Shown: positions 1 to 8,092 of the stretch, piece by piece
Position numbering within the stretch: position 1 is the first letter of the stretch
How the letters are laid out: the number at the start of each line of letters is the position of its first letter
Assembly: GCF_000430545.1 (NCBI RefSeq)
Contig: NZ_AUMF01000008.1
Coordinates: 124,001-188,000 of the forward strand
Direction of reading: 5' to 3'
DNA: 64,000 nt
From: Tenacibaculum ovolyticum DSM 18103
GTDB taxonomy: Bacteria; Bacteroidota; Bacteroidia; Flavobacteriales; Flavobacteriaceae
Translations under genes and position numbers: made by a program
The notes under the pieces: generated by a model
What the model was told of the DNA's origin: nothing
What the model saw: only the letters and a program-made list of their open reading frames with translations
Database searches by the model: none

Positions 1-1333
1 AACTTGGAGGTAGTACTAATGGTAATCGTCCAATTTCAGCTCTTATCTGATTATATAAACGATCGTTAGTATTTTTAAGATCTCTAAGAATAGTAGTTGT
101 TGAAGGAAAAACACCTGCATTAGCATTTAAAGCTGTAATTAATAAACTTAACTCTCCAGGAGTAATAAGAGTATCTAAAGCAGTTTTTAAATTATCAATT
201 TCTAAAACATTTGCATCAATTTCATTTTTAATTTTAGTCGCTGTATCATCATCATTTAATCTATCTTTTGCTTTATTAAAATCAAGAATTACATCATCTA
301 AAATATTTGTAATCCAAGTATCTAAAGCATTTGATTCTGTTACTACGCTAGCATTTTTTCGTGAAATTGCCAAAGCTGTTTCTAAACTAGTTTTAATTGA
401 GTTTACATAGTTTATCACATTATCTATAGACGCCTTTACTATAGGTGTATATCCTGCCGCTGATACTGCATCTGTAACGTTAGCATCAGTATCTGCTTTT
501 AAAGTATTTAATGCTATTTTTAAATCATTAAATTTAGCAGTATCAATATCATCTGAAACAGATTGTACTTGTGCTTCTAAATCTTCTTGAGTAGTAGATT
601 TTTCTACGACCAAAATTTGTGATTCATCATATGCATAATCTAGAATTGTTTTTAAAAACGGATAATATGCTGCTCCATATTTAACTTCGTTCTTAATACT
701 AGAAATTTTGTTTCTTAAATCTTCTACAGGAGTAGGTGATTGTGATTCATCATCATGCTCTGAATCAATAATTACAAAACGATCTTTTAATTTTAAACAT
801 TGCTTTAAAGCATCATTATACAAACCATAAAAGCTATCAACGTCTCCTAAGTTTGTAGCATCTGGAAATACAATTAATGTAGCCTCATCAATTTTCTCTA
901 TAGCATCTAAACCAGCTTTTAATTTTGGTTGTTCGATAATAGAAACTTTTGCATCAGCATCATCAATAATATTTCCATATCTTCCTACTGAAACAATATA
1001 ACATGGTCCTCCTCCATTTGCAAAGAACATTTGCATTCCATAATACATAAGAAATGGAGACCTATCGTTTTTAGAAGGTCCTTCTGCAAAGATTTCTCCA
1101 TTAACTACAGATACTTTAATTCCAGTTTCATTTTTAGGTTTTCCAAAATAACTTTCATACTCTAACATTGAAGTAATACGAGTCGGTTTACCTTTTAGAT
1201 CTCCTATTGCTTTTTTTGTAGCCTTTTCTGTATATCCAATAAAGGCTGGAATTGCTGTTTCTACTTGAGCTACTGACGGTGGAAATTTTACAATTTCTTC
1301 AATGTAGACTCCTGGTGTTTTGTAAGCTGACAT
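1..1333 (-). CDS. eCIS / phage-like contractile tail sheath protein (partial)
   Basis: The gene runs off the left edge, so the C-terminus is missing; 444 codons from the ATG at 1333 are present. The protein opens MSAYKTPGVYIEEI and continues with AIPAFIGYTEKA at residues 27-38, the usual N-terminus of contractile sheath subunits (Afp2-4/Pvc2-4, phage gp18-like). MYYGMQMFFANGGGPCYIV at about 97-115 and LYNQIRAEIGRLPLVLPPS at 426-444 are also sheath blocks. Between YDESQILVV (about 236-243) and LYNQIRAE lies an extra stretch of roughly 175 residues, rich in Asp, Ala, Leu and Lys and predicted helical, which is absent from short sheaths such as Pvc2. The sheath wraps the inner tube and contracts to drive it into a target. 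The two genes transcribed before it fit an eCIS; a prophage or a T6SS-like lineage is less likely because of the DUF4255 gene. Confidence 0.88.
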   Translation of the reverse strand, partial: MSAYKTPGVYIEEIVKFPPSVAQVETAIPAFIGYTEKATKKAIGDLKGKPTRITSMLEYESYFGKPKNETGIKVSVVNGEIFAEGPSKNDRSPFLMYYGMQMFFANGGGPCYIVSVGRYGNIIDDADAKVSIIEQPKLKAGLDAIEKIDEATLIVFPDATNLGDVDSFYGLYNDALKQCLKLKDRFVIIDSEHDDESQSPTPVEDLRNKISSIKNEVKYGAAYYPFLKTILDYAYDESQILVVEKSTTQEDLEAQVQSVSDDIDTAKFNDLKIALNTLKADTDANVTDAVSAAGYTPIVKASIDNVINYVNSIKTSLETALAISRKNASVVTESNALDTWITNILDDVILDFNKAKDRLNDDDTATKIKNEIDANVLEIDNLKTALDTLITPGELSLLITALNANAGVFPSTTTILRDLKNTNDRLYNQIRAEIGRLPLVLPPS

Positions 1334-1354
1334 AATTATTAATTTTAGTTTTTG

Positions 1355-2425
1355 TTATATAAATATTTCTGAATAGTAATCTTGATTATTAGAATCTAGC
1401 GTAATACTTTCTGCTGTTGGGTTTGGAAAAAAAACGGGGGTTATAGGTTGAGGTGCTACATCTGTTTTACTAATTTCTACTTTACCATTTTTGGTTAAAG
1501 GTTGTTTAGTATTTGTAATCATCTTTAAACTTTTTGATATTTGGTTATATCTCCAAAAAGTTTTTCTATTTTCTATATATATCTGAAAAGTTGGTGCTTC
1601 TTTTAGTAAACAGTTTTTATTGATATCAAAATTGTTCGTTTCAATATTTTTTACCATTATATTTTCAGTTAAATTCGAATTATTATCACCTGAAACTTTT
1701 AACCTAACAACACCAATAATCCCTTTATTTTTAAGTTTTTTTATACTTGAATCTAAATTTTCTATTATTTCAGATTCGTCAATATTTAATAAAATATTAT
1801 TATCTATTTTAGTTTCAATAGCATTTATCTTATCTGAATCTATATCAGCAATTGTTACTCTTTTTGGTGTAATACTGTTTGCTTCATTTTCTTTTTCCAA
1901 TTCATATACCAATCTTCTAGATTCTCTTTCTGTTATTAAGAAAGAACTCCATTCTTCAATGTTTCCATTAGAATCAAAAACATTCGTAGCTGTTGTTGAA
2001 ATATTAGATAAATTATAAAGCTGATTGCTTTTCTTTTTTATAATGTCTGTATAATTTTCAAAATACCTGTCTGTTACTCTAACAAAAAAAGTAAGTATTA
2101 AATCATTTGGCAATTCAATAAATGGACAATATCTTTCTATTTCACTACCATCCTCTTTTGCTATTTCTTTTTGTGATGTTGCAAGAATTCTTATTCCTTT
2201 TGAATCATCCCTAACCATTAACCTATAATTCTTTATTACACTTAAAGTAGTTCTTGTAGGTATTATTTCTAAAAAATTAATACTCTTATAAACCTTTTCT
2301 GCCTCTTCTTTTTCTTTATCATTTAACTCATTCGTAAGATTATTTGGGTTATGATATTTTTTAATTCCACTATCAAGAAAATAAGCGTGTAATAGGTTTA
2401 TATTTAAAAGTGTTTTATAGATCAT
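1355..2425 (-). CDS. Unknown protein of the eCIS cluster, 356 aa
   Basis: I do not recognise a family. The protein is hydrophilic, has no signal peptide or membrane segment, and is rich in Asn, Lys, Ile and Glu. The N-terminal third (to about residue 135) looks mixed alpha/beta, for example RTTLSVIKNYRLMVRDD and LPNDLILTFFVRVTDRY. Residues about 170-270 are Asn/Asp/Lys-rich, and the C-terminus is Pro-rich (VAPQPITPVFFPNP). It starts one base after the DUF4255 gene stops (2425 is shared) and ends 21 bp before the sheath ATG, so the three genes are surely co-transcribed. By position it is a structural, adaptor or assembly protein of the injection apparatus, but the sequence itself does not show which. 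Confidence 0.75.
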   Translation of the reverse strand: MIYKTLLNINLLHAYFLDSGIKKYHNPNNLTNELNDKEKEEAEKVYKSINFLEIIPTRTTLSVIKNYRLMVRDDSKGIRILATSQKEIAKEDGSEIERYCPFIELPNDLILTFFVRVTDRYFENYTDIIKKKSNQLYNLSNISTTATNVFDSNGNIEEWSSFLITERESRRLVYELEKENEANSITPKRVTIADIDSDKINAIETKIDNNILLNIDESEIIENLDSSIKKLKNKGIIGVVRLKVSGDNNSNLTENIMVKNIETNNFDINKNCLLKEAPTFQIYIENRKTFWRYNQISKSLKMITNTKQPLTKNGKVEISKTDVAPQPITPVFFPNPTAESITLDSNNQDYYSEIFI

Positions 2426-3000
2426 TAGTTATTGATTGTTGCGTTTTTATTCATCTCAGAAATAACAGTTCCTTCTTTTGTTACTGCATCTCTTTCAATT
2501 TCTAATAATGTTATTTTATAAAGTACTGATGGGTTTTGTTTTCCTCCTAAAGTTCCCCATATAAAGTTTAACTCTTCAAAACTTGGCGTATAGAGTTCTG
2601 TAATAAACTTAAAACTCTTAATGTTCTCAGACCCTTCAACTTTATCGTAATTACTATTTGCTTGCGTGAAGACTTTTTTACCTTGAAAAAAAGCGATTAT
2701 TTTTGCAAGACTTTTTAATGATTCTGTATAAGTAGATTTGTTAAGGCTAAAGAGTACAAATAAGTTTAAATAAATTTTTGGGTTTTTATAAGAAACTGAA
2801 GTTCCTCTTACCGAATTATTACGTGTATTTTTTAAAGCAAATTCTTCTTGAAGATTAATTAACGACAATGATATTTCAGGAAAACTACCCGATGAATTTC
2901 CTTCTGAATTAGCATCAGCTATATTTGCCAACGCTACTTCATTTCCTTCAAGATAATCATTTAACTCTTCTGTAATAATCTGTAGTATTTCGTAAATCAC
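2425..3000 (-). CDS. DUF4255 / Pvc16-like eCIS tube-terminating protein
   Basis: The 191-aa protein begins MIYEILQIITEELNDYL and has the block FPEISLSLINLQEEFALKN followed by a region on paired Lys/Tyr positions (YKNPKIYLNLFVLFS), which is the pattern of DUF4255, the N-terminal domain of Pvc16/Afp16. In this family the protein forms the hexameric cap that ends the inner tube and sheath and sets particle length. FNFIWGTLGGKQNPSVLYK-type text near residues 145-165 (here NFIWGTLGGKQNPSVLYK) is also typical. It is the first gene of the minus-strand cluster, and its stop overlaps the next start by one base. Upstream (3001-3227) lie two palindromic octamers and a divergent gene. Assignment to family is firm; the cap role is taken from better-known systems. 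Confidence 0.82.
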   Translation of the reverse strand: MIYEILQIITEELNDYLEGNEVALANIADANSEGNSSGSFPEISLSLINLQEEFALKNTRNNSVRGTSVSYKNPKIYLNLFVLFSLNKSTYTESLKSLAKIIAFFQGKKVFTQANSNYDKVEGSENIKSFKFITELYTPSFEELNFIWGTLGGKQNPSVLYKITLLEIERDAVTKEGTVISEMNKNATINN

Positions 3001-3030
3001 TTATAGTTATTGTTGGTTATATTAACTGTA

Positions 3031-3053
3031 ATTCGAATAAATTGAATTCGAAT
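3031..3053. promoter_or_regulatory. Paired ATTCGAAT palindromes in the eCIS leader
   Basis: The self-complementary octamer ATTCGAAT occurs at 3031-3038 and again at 3046-3053, 15 bp apart start to start, 31-53 bp before the first eCIS start codon. A weak -7-like box (TAATTTTA on the minus strand) lies at 3060-3067, so the pair would sit just inside the transcript or over the initiation zone. Two spaced dyads suit a dimeric repressor or activator. AT-rich chance occurrence cannot be excluded. The rest of the 227-bp gap (3054-3227) shows nothing else I can name. Confidence 0.3.
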
Positions 3054-3227
3054 ACATTGTAAAATTAACCGTAACAACTCAAAAAAGCAGCAATGAAAAT
3101 CTCCTTTAAATAAGTTCTTTTCCTTTGATTATTTTCAGGTTTAATTGGATTTAAAAAGGGGAAAACACCTGTTTATTTTTATAAAAAAATGTGTACTATT
3201 CTCTTCCTAATTTATTAACTTTATAAA

Positions 3228-3590
3228 ATGCTACCTACTTATCAAAATAGTAATGACTTATTAACAAATGCAGCTAAGAATAATTATTATTTTATGTTAA
3301 TAGCGCAGCTTAATAAAGATTTTAATTTAGCTAGTTTTGACTTTAAGTTATCTAAAGAGAACTCACCTATAGCGTTAAAAGAAGCGCTTAAAAAAGGAAT
3401 ACAGTATTTAATTAGCAATGACACTTCTACCTATAATAACCTTTTATATGTCGTTGATATTCCTGAAGAGGTGATAAAAAACATGGATGCATCAAATTTT
3501 GATGAGTATGTCGAGAATATTACTTTTTTATTATTAAAAAGAGTTTGGAAAAAAGTATGGTTTAAAAATAAATACGCTAATAATTCTTAA
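3228..3590 (+). CDS. Hypothetical protein, 120 aa
   Basis: The protein is unrecognised. It has no signal peptide or membrane segment, and it looks mostly helical (LTNAAKNNYYFMLIAQLNKD; ALKEALKKGIQYLISND) with a basic C-terminus (LLLKRVWKKVWFKNKYANNS). It is divergently transcribed from the eCIS cluster and convergent with gldA. A variant -7 box, TAACTTTA, lies just before the start. The position suggests it could be a small eCIS-linked regulator or accessory protein, but it may equally be an unrelated gene. Codon use looks like its neighbours. Confidence 0.6.
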   Translation: MLPTYQNSNDLLTNAAKNNYYFMLIAQLNKDFNLASFDFKLSKENSPIALKEALKKGIQYLISNDTSTYNNLLYVVDIPEEVIKNMDASNFDEYVENITFLLLKRVWKKVWFKNKYANNS

Positions 3591-3646
3591 TATTAAACCT
3601 AAGTGAATATTAAAAATAGGCTTCTTTTAAAGAAAATTACAAAAAA

Positions 3647-4540
3647 TTAACTAGTTAACTCTCTAAACAGACTTTCTAAATCTTTATTTTCAGCATTTAA
3701 ACCTAAAATTTTCAATCCATTTTCTTGGGCGAAGTCGAAAATTACAGGGCGCATATCTTCTTTTGCTTCAAAAGTAAGTCTCCAATTGTTATCTACAGTA
3801 TTTTTATAATGAATAAGATTTGGTAAACGTTGTATAAACTGCTCTTCTAACTTATAATCAAACGTTACTTTTATAACCTGTTCATTACTTGTTTTAAGTT
3901 CTGAAATTGCTTTATCAACAATCAATTCACCTTTATTAATAATAATTACACGATTACACACAGCTTCTACTTCTTGCATAATATGTGTAGAAAATAAAAC
4001 TGTTTTATTTTTTCCGAGTTCTTTTATTAATTCTCTAATTTCAACCAACTGATTTGGATCTAAACCTGTAGTTGGTTCATCTAAAATTAACACTTCAGGA
4101 TCATGTAAGATAGCTGCTGCTAATCCCACTCGTTGACGATATCCTTTTGATAACTGTTCAATTTTCTTATGAGCCTCACTACCTAAACCAACTTTCTCTA
4201 TTACTTCTGCTATCTTATTTTTGGAAACTTTATATATTGATGCTTGAAATTGTAAATACTCACGCACATACATATCTAAATACAACGGATTATGCTCTGG
4301 TAAATACCCAATACATTTTTGTGCTTCAATAGGATTTTTAACCACATCTATTCCGTTTACAGAAACGACTCCTTCACCTGGTTTAATGAAACCTGTTAAA
4401 ATTTTCATAGTAGTAGATTTCCCAGCTCCATTTGGGCCTAAAAAACCAACTATCTCCCCTTTTTCTGCTTTAAAAGAAATTTCGTTTACAGCTTTTTGAG
4501 TTGCATAAGTTTTAGATATAGAAGTAAGTTGTATCGACAT
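3647..4540 (-). CDS. gldA: Gliding-motility ABC transporter ATPase GldA
   Basis: This is a 297-aa cytoplasmic ABC ATPase. Walker A is GPNGAGKST at residues 35-43, the Q-loop region is IGYLPEHNPLYLDM (77-90), the signature LSKGYRQRVGLA is at 130-141, Walker B is LILDEP at 151-156, and the H-loop His is at about 186 (FSTHIM). Length and the PEHNPLY block match flavobacterial GldA, which partners the GldF/GldG membrane proteins and is needed for gliding and for a fully working gliding/type IX secretion apparatus. gldF and gldG are not next to it, which is normal in this family. The gene stands alone with a 119-bp leader and nothing else obvious in it. A generic ABC-2 exporter ATPase is the alternative. 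Confidence 0.85.
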   Translation of the reverse strand: MSIQLTSISKTYATQKAVNEISFKAEKGEIVGFLGPNGAGKSTTMKILTGFIKPGEGVVSVNGIDVVKNPIEAQKCIGYLPEHNPLYLDMYVREYLQFQASIYKVSKNKIAEVIEKVGLGSEAHKKIEQLSKGYRQRVGLAAAILHDPEVLILDEPTTGLDPNQLVEIRELIKELGKNKTVLFSTHIMQEVEAVCNRVIIINKGELIVDKAISELKTSNEQVIKVTFDYKLEEQFIQRLPNLIHYKNTVDNNWRLTFEAKEDMRPVIFDFAQENGLKILGLNAENKDLESLFRELTS

Positions 4541-4659
4541 ATTATTATCAATTGAAATTCTAAAGTAAATTCAGAATAAAATATTTTTATTGTATTTCTT
4601 CAGGTATAGTTTATAAATAAAGATCTCAATTCTGCTTAATCTTATATTTAAAAATTCAG

Positions 4660-5148
4660 TTATTTTCTTATGTAAGAAACGAAACTATAATCATATTTAT
4701 TTTTTTCATCAGCTATAAAATCTTCTCTCGATGCCTCTTTCCAAACATTCATATCAATTTCTGGGAAGAAAACATCTGCTTCAAAATCATGATGTACAAT
4801 CGTAATATCTAATCTATCAACCAATTCTCTTTCAAGAGCTTGTTTATAAATCTGTGCCCCTCCAATAATAAAAATAGCTGAATCCTCTCTTGATAACTCT
4901 AAAGCTTCTTCAATTGAATTAGCAACCAAACATCCATCTTTAAAATAATCATTATTTCTAGTTATAATAACCGATGTACGGTTAGGTAATGGTTTTCCAA
5001 TACTTTCAAAAGTATTACGTCCCATTAAAATATGATGCCCAGAAGTAACCTTTTTAAATCGCTTTAAATCGGCAGGAAGATGCCAAATTAAATCATTGTC
5101 TTTACCTAAAGCATTATTATTTGCTATTGCTGCAATTATTGTAATCAT
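4660..5148 (-). CDS. folA: Dihydrofolate reductase
   Basis: The 162-aa protein reduces dihydrofolate to tetrahydrofolate with NADPH. The substrate-site motif WHLPADLKRFK places the catalytic acid at Asp27, the NADPH-binding block is MGRNTFESIG near 42-51, and IFIIGGAQIYKQAL near 92-105 is the usual glycine-rich signature. Length is standard. It follows the 61-aa gene by 20 bp and thyA by about 270 bp on the same strand, the common thymidylate-cycle pairing: ThyA makes dihydrofolate and this enzyme regenerates the cofactor. Confidence 0.97.
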   Translation of the reverse strand: MITIIAAIANNNALGKDNDLIWHLPADLKRFKKVTSGHHILMGRNTFESIGKPLPNRTSVIITRNNDYFKDGCLVANSIEEALELSREDSAIFIIGGAQIYKQALERELVDRLDITIVHHDFEADVFFPEIDMNVWKEASREDFIADEKNKYDYSFVSYIRK

Positions 5149-5168
5149 AAATAGTATTTAATAAATAG

Positions 5169-5354
5169 TTACATGTTTTTTGCCCATTCTTTAATGTAAC
5201 CTGTTAAATCTCTTTTTTCTGTAATAGTTCCTTCTAAAACTTCTGCTTTCATTGTATCAACCAAAGTTTTAATTGCATTTAGAACCTTTACATCATTAAT
5301 CTCCCCTATTTTTTCATAAATAGTTTCTTTTAAAATATCAACGTCTGTAGTCAT
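5169..5354 (-). CDS. Small conserved-looking helical protein between thyA and folA
   Basis: A 61-aa protein, acidic and Lys-rich, with two likely helices (ILKETIYEKIGEI and VKVLNAIKTLVDTMKAEV) and no signal or membrane segment. It sits 20 bp before folA and 62 bp after thyA on the same strand, so it is probably co-transcribed with folA. The helix-turn pattern resembles small antitoxin-type or addiction-module component proteins of Bacteroidota, but no toxin gene is adjacent and I cannot assign a family. The ATG at 5354 is the only good start. Confidence 0.6.
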   Translation of the reverse strand: MTTDVDILKETIYEKIGEINDVKVLNAIKTLVDTMKAEVLEGTITEKRDLTGYIKEWAKNM

Positions 5355-5416
5355 TTTTATCTTTTTTAGCGCTTCTTACAAAGCTACTAAAGAAACTATT
5401 AAAAATAAAGTTAAAA

Positions 5417-6241
5417 TTACACAGCTACAATACCTTTTATGTGTGGATGTGGATTATAATCAACTAACTCAAAATCTTCAAAAGTAAAATCTTCAATGTT
5501 TTTAACAGCCGGATTAATTTTCATCTTAGGTAATGCTCGTGTTTCTCGAGATAGTTGTAGTGCTAATTGTTCTTTATGATTGTTATAAATGTGAGCATCA
5601 CCAAACGTGTGAATAAAATCACCTGCTTCATAACCACAAACTTGTGCTATCATCATAGTAAATAAAGCATAAGATGCTATGTTAAAAGGAACTCCTAAAA
5701 ATATATCGGCACTTCTTTGATATAGTTGACATGACAATTTACCGTCAGATACGTAGAATTGAAAAAATGCATGACATGGTGGTAAAGCTGCTTTTCCGTT
5801 AGCTACGTTTTCTGAAAATGACTTTGAAGTGTCTGGTAAAACCGAAGGATTCCATGCAGAAACTAACATTCTACGGCTATTAGGGTTTTTCTTTAATGTT
5901 TCAATTACATCTTTAATTTGATCTACCTCATCACTATTCCAATTACGCCATTGATGACCATAAACAGGACCTAAATCACCATTTTCATCTGCCCAGTCAT
6001 TCCAAATACGCACACCTTTTTCCTTCAAATAATCAATATTAGTATCACCTTTTATAAACCAAAGTAACTCATATATAATCGATTTCAAGTGTAACTTTTT
6101 AGTTGTTACCATTGGAAAACCTTTACTTAAGTCGAATCTCATTTGGTAACCAAAAACGCTTTTCGTTCCTGTTCCTGTTCTATCACCCTTCTCATTTCCG
6201 TTCTCTAAAACGTGTTGTACTAAATCTAAATATTGCTTCAT
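5417..6241 (-). CDS. thyA: Thymidylate synthase
   Basis: This 274-aa enzyme methylates dUMP with methylene-tetrahydrofolate, giving dTMP and dihydrofolate. Folate- and phosphate-site residues are visible in [12 protein letters not shown] (20-31), the catalytic Cys is at 156 in [12 protein letters not shown], and the nucleotide loop follows in [18 protein letters not shown]. The C-terminus ends IKGIVAV, the usual closing residues. There is a short loop insertion ([16 protein letters not shown]) ahead of the active site. It is the first gene of a minus-strand run with the 61-aa gene and folA. Upstream, 6269-6299, is the terminator of the preceding nupC gene. Confidence 0.97.
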   Translation of the reverse strand: MKQYLDLVQHVLENGNEKGDRTGTGTKSVFGYQMRFDLSKGFPMVTTKKLHLKSIIYELLWFIKGDTNIDYLKEKGVRIWNDWADENGDLGPVYGHQWRNWNSDEVDQIKDVIETLKKNPNSRRMLVSAWNPSVLPDTSKSFSENVANGKAALPPCHAFFQFYVSDGKLSCQLYQRSADIFLGVPFNIASYALFTMMIAQVCGYEAGDFIHTFGDAHIYNNHKEQLALQLSRETRALPKMKINPAVKNIEDFTFEDFELVDYNPHPHIKGIVAV

Positions 6242-6268
6242 CCCCTACTTTTAATTTTGTAAAAGTAA

Positions 6269-6299
6269 AAAAGCTTCAACATTTAATGCTGAAGCTTTT
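6269..6299 (-). terminator. Rho-independent terminator after nupC
   Basis: Fourteen-base arms at 6269-6282 and 6286-6299 pair around a three-base loop. The one non-matching pair is a G-U wobble on the minus strand but A-C on the plus strand, so it works as a minus-strand terminator followed by a T-run. Confidence 0.75.
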
Positions 6300-6351
6300 A
6301 AAAATTATATTAATAAGTTATTAACTATTTTTAGTTGTCAGTAGCAACTCG

Positions 6352-8079
6352 CTACCCGATAATCATACCAGCAATTGTTGCTGACATTAAAGAAGCTATT
6401 GTTCCTCCGATTAGAGCTTTCATTCCAAATTCTGACAATGTTTTACGTTGTCCTGGTGCTAAAGAGCCGATACCACCAATCTGAATACCTATTGATGCAA
6501 AATTTGCAAAACCACATAACATGTAAGTTGCCATAATAATAGACTTGTTATACGTTAAGTGCGTTGCGTTAGCAACATTTTTAAGTTCAGACAATTGAAT
6601 ATAACCAACAAATTCACTTGCTGCTAATTTGATTCCTAATAACTGCCCCATTAGCGCCATATCTTCTTTTGCTACACCGATTAACCACATTAATGGCGCA
6701 AACACATATCCTAAAATTGCTTCTAAAGAAAACTTAGCGTATGAAGTGTTTTCAGCCATCCAAGTATTTAATGTAGTAATATCTCCTACCCAACCTAAAA
6801 TTCCGTTTATCATCGCAATAAATGCAATAAAAACTAACAACATTGCTGCTACATTCATTGCTAAATTCAACCCTTCAGTTGTTCCGTTTGCAATAGCATC
6901 TAAGATATTAGATCCTATTTTTTCTGATGAAACTTGCACATTTGTGTTTACCTCTTCAGTTTGTGGATATAAAATTTTAGAAATAATAATTGCTCCTGGT
7001 GCTGCCATTACAGATGCTGCTAATAAATGCTTTGCATACATTAATCTTAACGCTTCATCTTCTCCTCCTAAGAAGCCAATGTAAGCTGCTAAAACTGCTC
7101 CTGCTACAGTTGCCATTCCTCCGATCATCACCAATAGCATTTCAGACTTGTTCATCTTTTCTAAATATGCTTTAATCAATAAGGGTGCTTCAGTTTGTCC
7201 TAAGAATATATTCCCTGCTACAGATAAACTCTCTGCTCCAGATATTTTTAATCCTTTAGATAACAACCAAGCTAATCCTTTTACCACTTTTTGAATTAAT
7301 CCCAAATAAAATAATAAAGAAGTTAATGCCGAAAAGAATATAATTGTTGGTAATACCTGAAAAGCGAATATAAAACCAAACGATCCCATATCAGCTACTA
7401 AGCCACTAAATAAGAATTCACTACCCGCTCGTGTAAAATCTAATACACTTACAAACAAACCTCCAATCCATTCAAATACTTTTTGTACAAAAGGTATTTT
7501 TAAAACTCCAATTGCAATTATCAATTGAAAAGCTAAACCTAACCCTACTGTCTTCCAATCAATCCCTCTTCTATTTGCACTAAATAAAAATGCGACTATT
7601 AATAGCACAATCATTCCTAAAACTCCTCTTCCTAAACTTTGCATTGAAAAACCTTGGCTAGGAATTATTTGATTAGATGTTTCAGCTACAACTTCAACAA
7701 TTTCTTTAACCTTAGAAACTACTGGCGTAGTATTAGAATCTTTGAATTTATACAGTACATTTTTTTCTGACAATGTTAATGCATCATCAGTCAATTCAAC
7801 CACATTATAATAACGAACCGTATCTTTAGGTTGTTTGTGATTAAAAATTAATAAATTATTTTGATGAATATAATTCCCTTCAGCTTTTAAGCTATCTTTA
7901 GCTATTAAAGAATAATTAAAGTTCCCTTTAGTTAAACTTAAAACATCTGATTCGTTTATTGAGATTACTGGTCTACCATCAACAGTAGTAATCGATGAAA
8001 AATTCCACTTTTTCTCTATGCTTTGACCAAAAGTTACTATGGATGCACAAAGCATTATAAGCGTAAATATTTTCTTCAT
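6352..8079 (-). CDS. nupC: NupC-family concentrative nucleoside transporter with lipocalin-like N-terminal domain
   Basis: The ATG at 8079 is chosen (575 aa) because it gives the signal peptide MKKIFTLIMLCASIVTFGQ and leaves 13 bp to the upstream stop; a longer reading would overlap that gene. Residues about 24-120 form a beta-rich, lipocalin-like domain (WNFSSITTVDGRP; LTLSEKNVLYKF). After a linker, about residue 150 onward is a CNT transporter with around nine membrane segments and the family blocks FGFIFAFQVLPTIIFFSAL, GNIFLGQTEAPLLIKAYL and CGFANFASIGIQIGGIG. CNT proteins import nucleosides with Na+ or H+. The periplasmic head is common in Flavobacteriia but its job is unknown. It is the second gene of a pair with the nuclease-family gene. 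Confidence 0.88.
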   Translation of the reverse strand: MKKIFTLIMLCASIVTFGQSIEKKWNFSSITTVDGRPVISINESDVLSLTKGNFNYSLIAKDSLKAEGNYIHQNNLLIFNHKQPKDTVRYYNVVELTDDALTLSEKNVLYKFKDSNTTPVVSKVKEIVEVVAETSNQIIPSQGFSMQSLGRGVLGMIVLLIVAFLFSANRRGIDWKTVGLGLAFQLIIAIGVLKIPFVQKVFEWIGGLFVSVLDFTRAGSEFLFSGLVADMGSFGFIFAFQVLPTIIFFSALTSLLFYLGLIQKVVKGLAWLLSKGLKISGAESLSVAGNIFLGQTEAPLLIKAYLEKMNKSEMLLVMIGGMATVAGAVLAAYIGFLGGEDEALRLMYAKHLLAASVMAAPGAIIISKILYPQTEEVNTNVQVSSEKIGSNILDAIANGTTEGLNLAMNVAAMLLVFIAFIAMINGILGWVGDITTLNTWMAENTSYAKFSLEAILGYVFAPLMWLIGVAKEDMALMGQLLGIKLAASEFVGYIQLSELKNVANATHLTYNKSIIMATYMLCGFANFASIGIQIGGIGSLAPGQRKTLSEFGMKALIGGTIASLMSATIAGMIIG

Positions 8080-8092
8080 TTTATTTTTTTTA

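Noticed and set aside
1620..2018. Plus-strand open frame of 132 codons
   Set aside because: It lies opposite the 356-aa eCIS gene and its low-complexity translation (many Ser, Phe, Ile, Leu) is typical of an antisense shadow.
1..3000. Type VI secretion or prophage remnant
   Set aside because: A DUF4255/Pvc16-type gene next to the sheath favours eCIS; no TssB/TssC pair or capsid genes are seen. Not fully excluded without the left flank.
6629..7084. Plus-strand open frame opposite nupC
   Set aside because: It is an antisense shadow of membrane segments and has no promoter or neighbour support.
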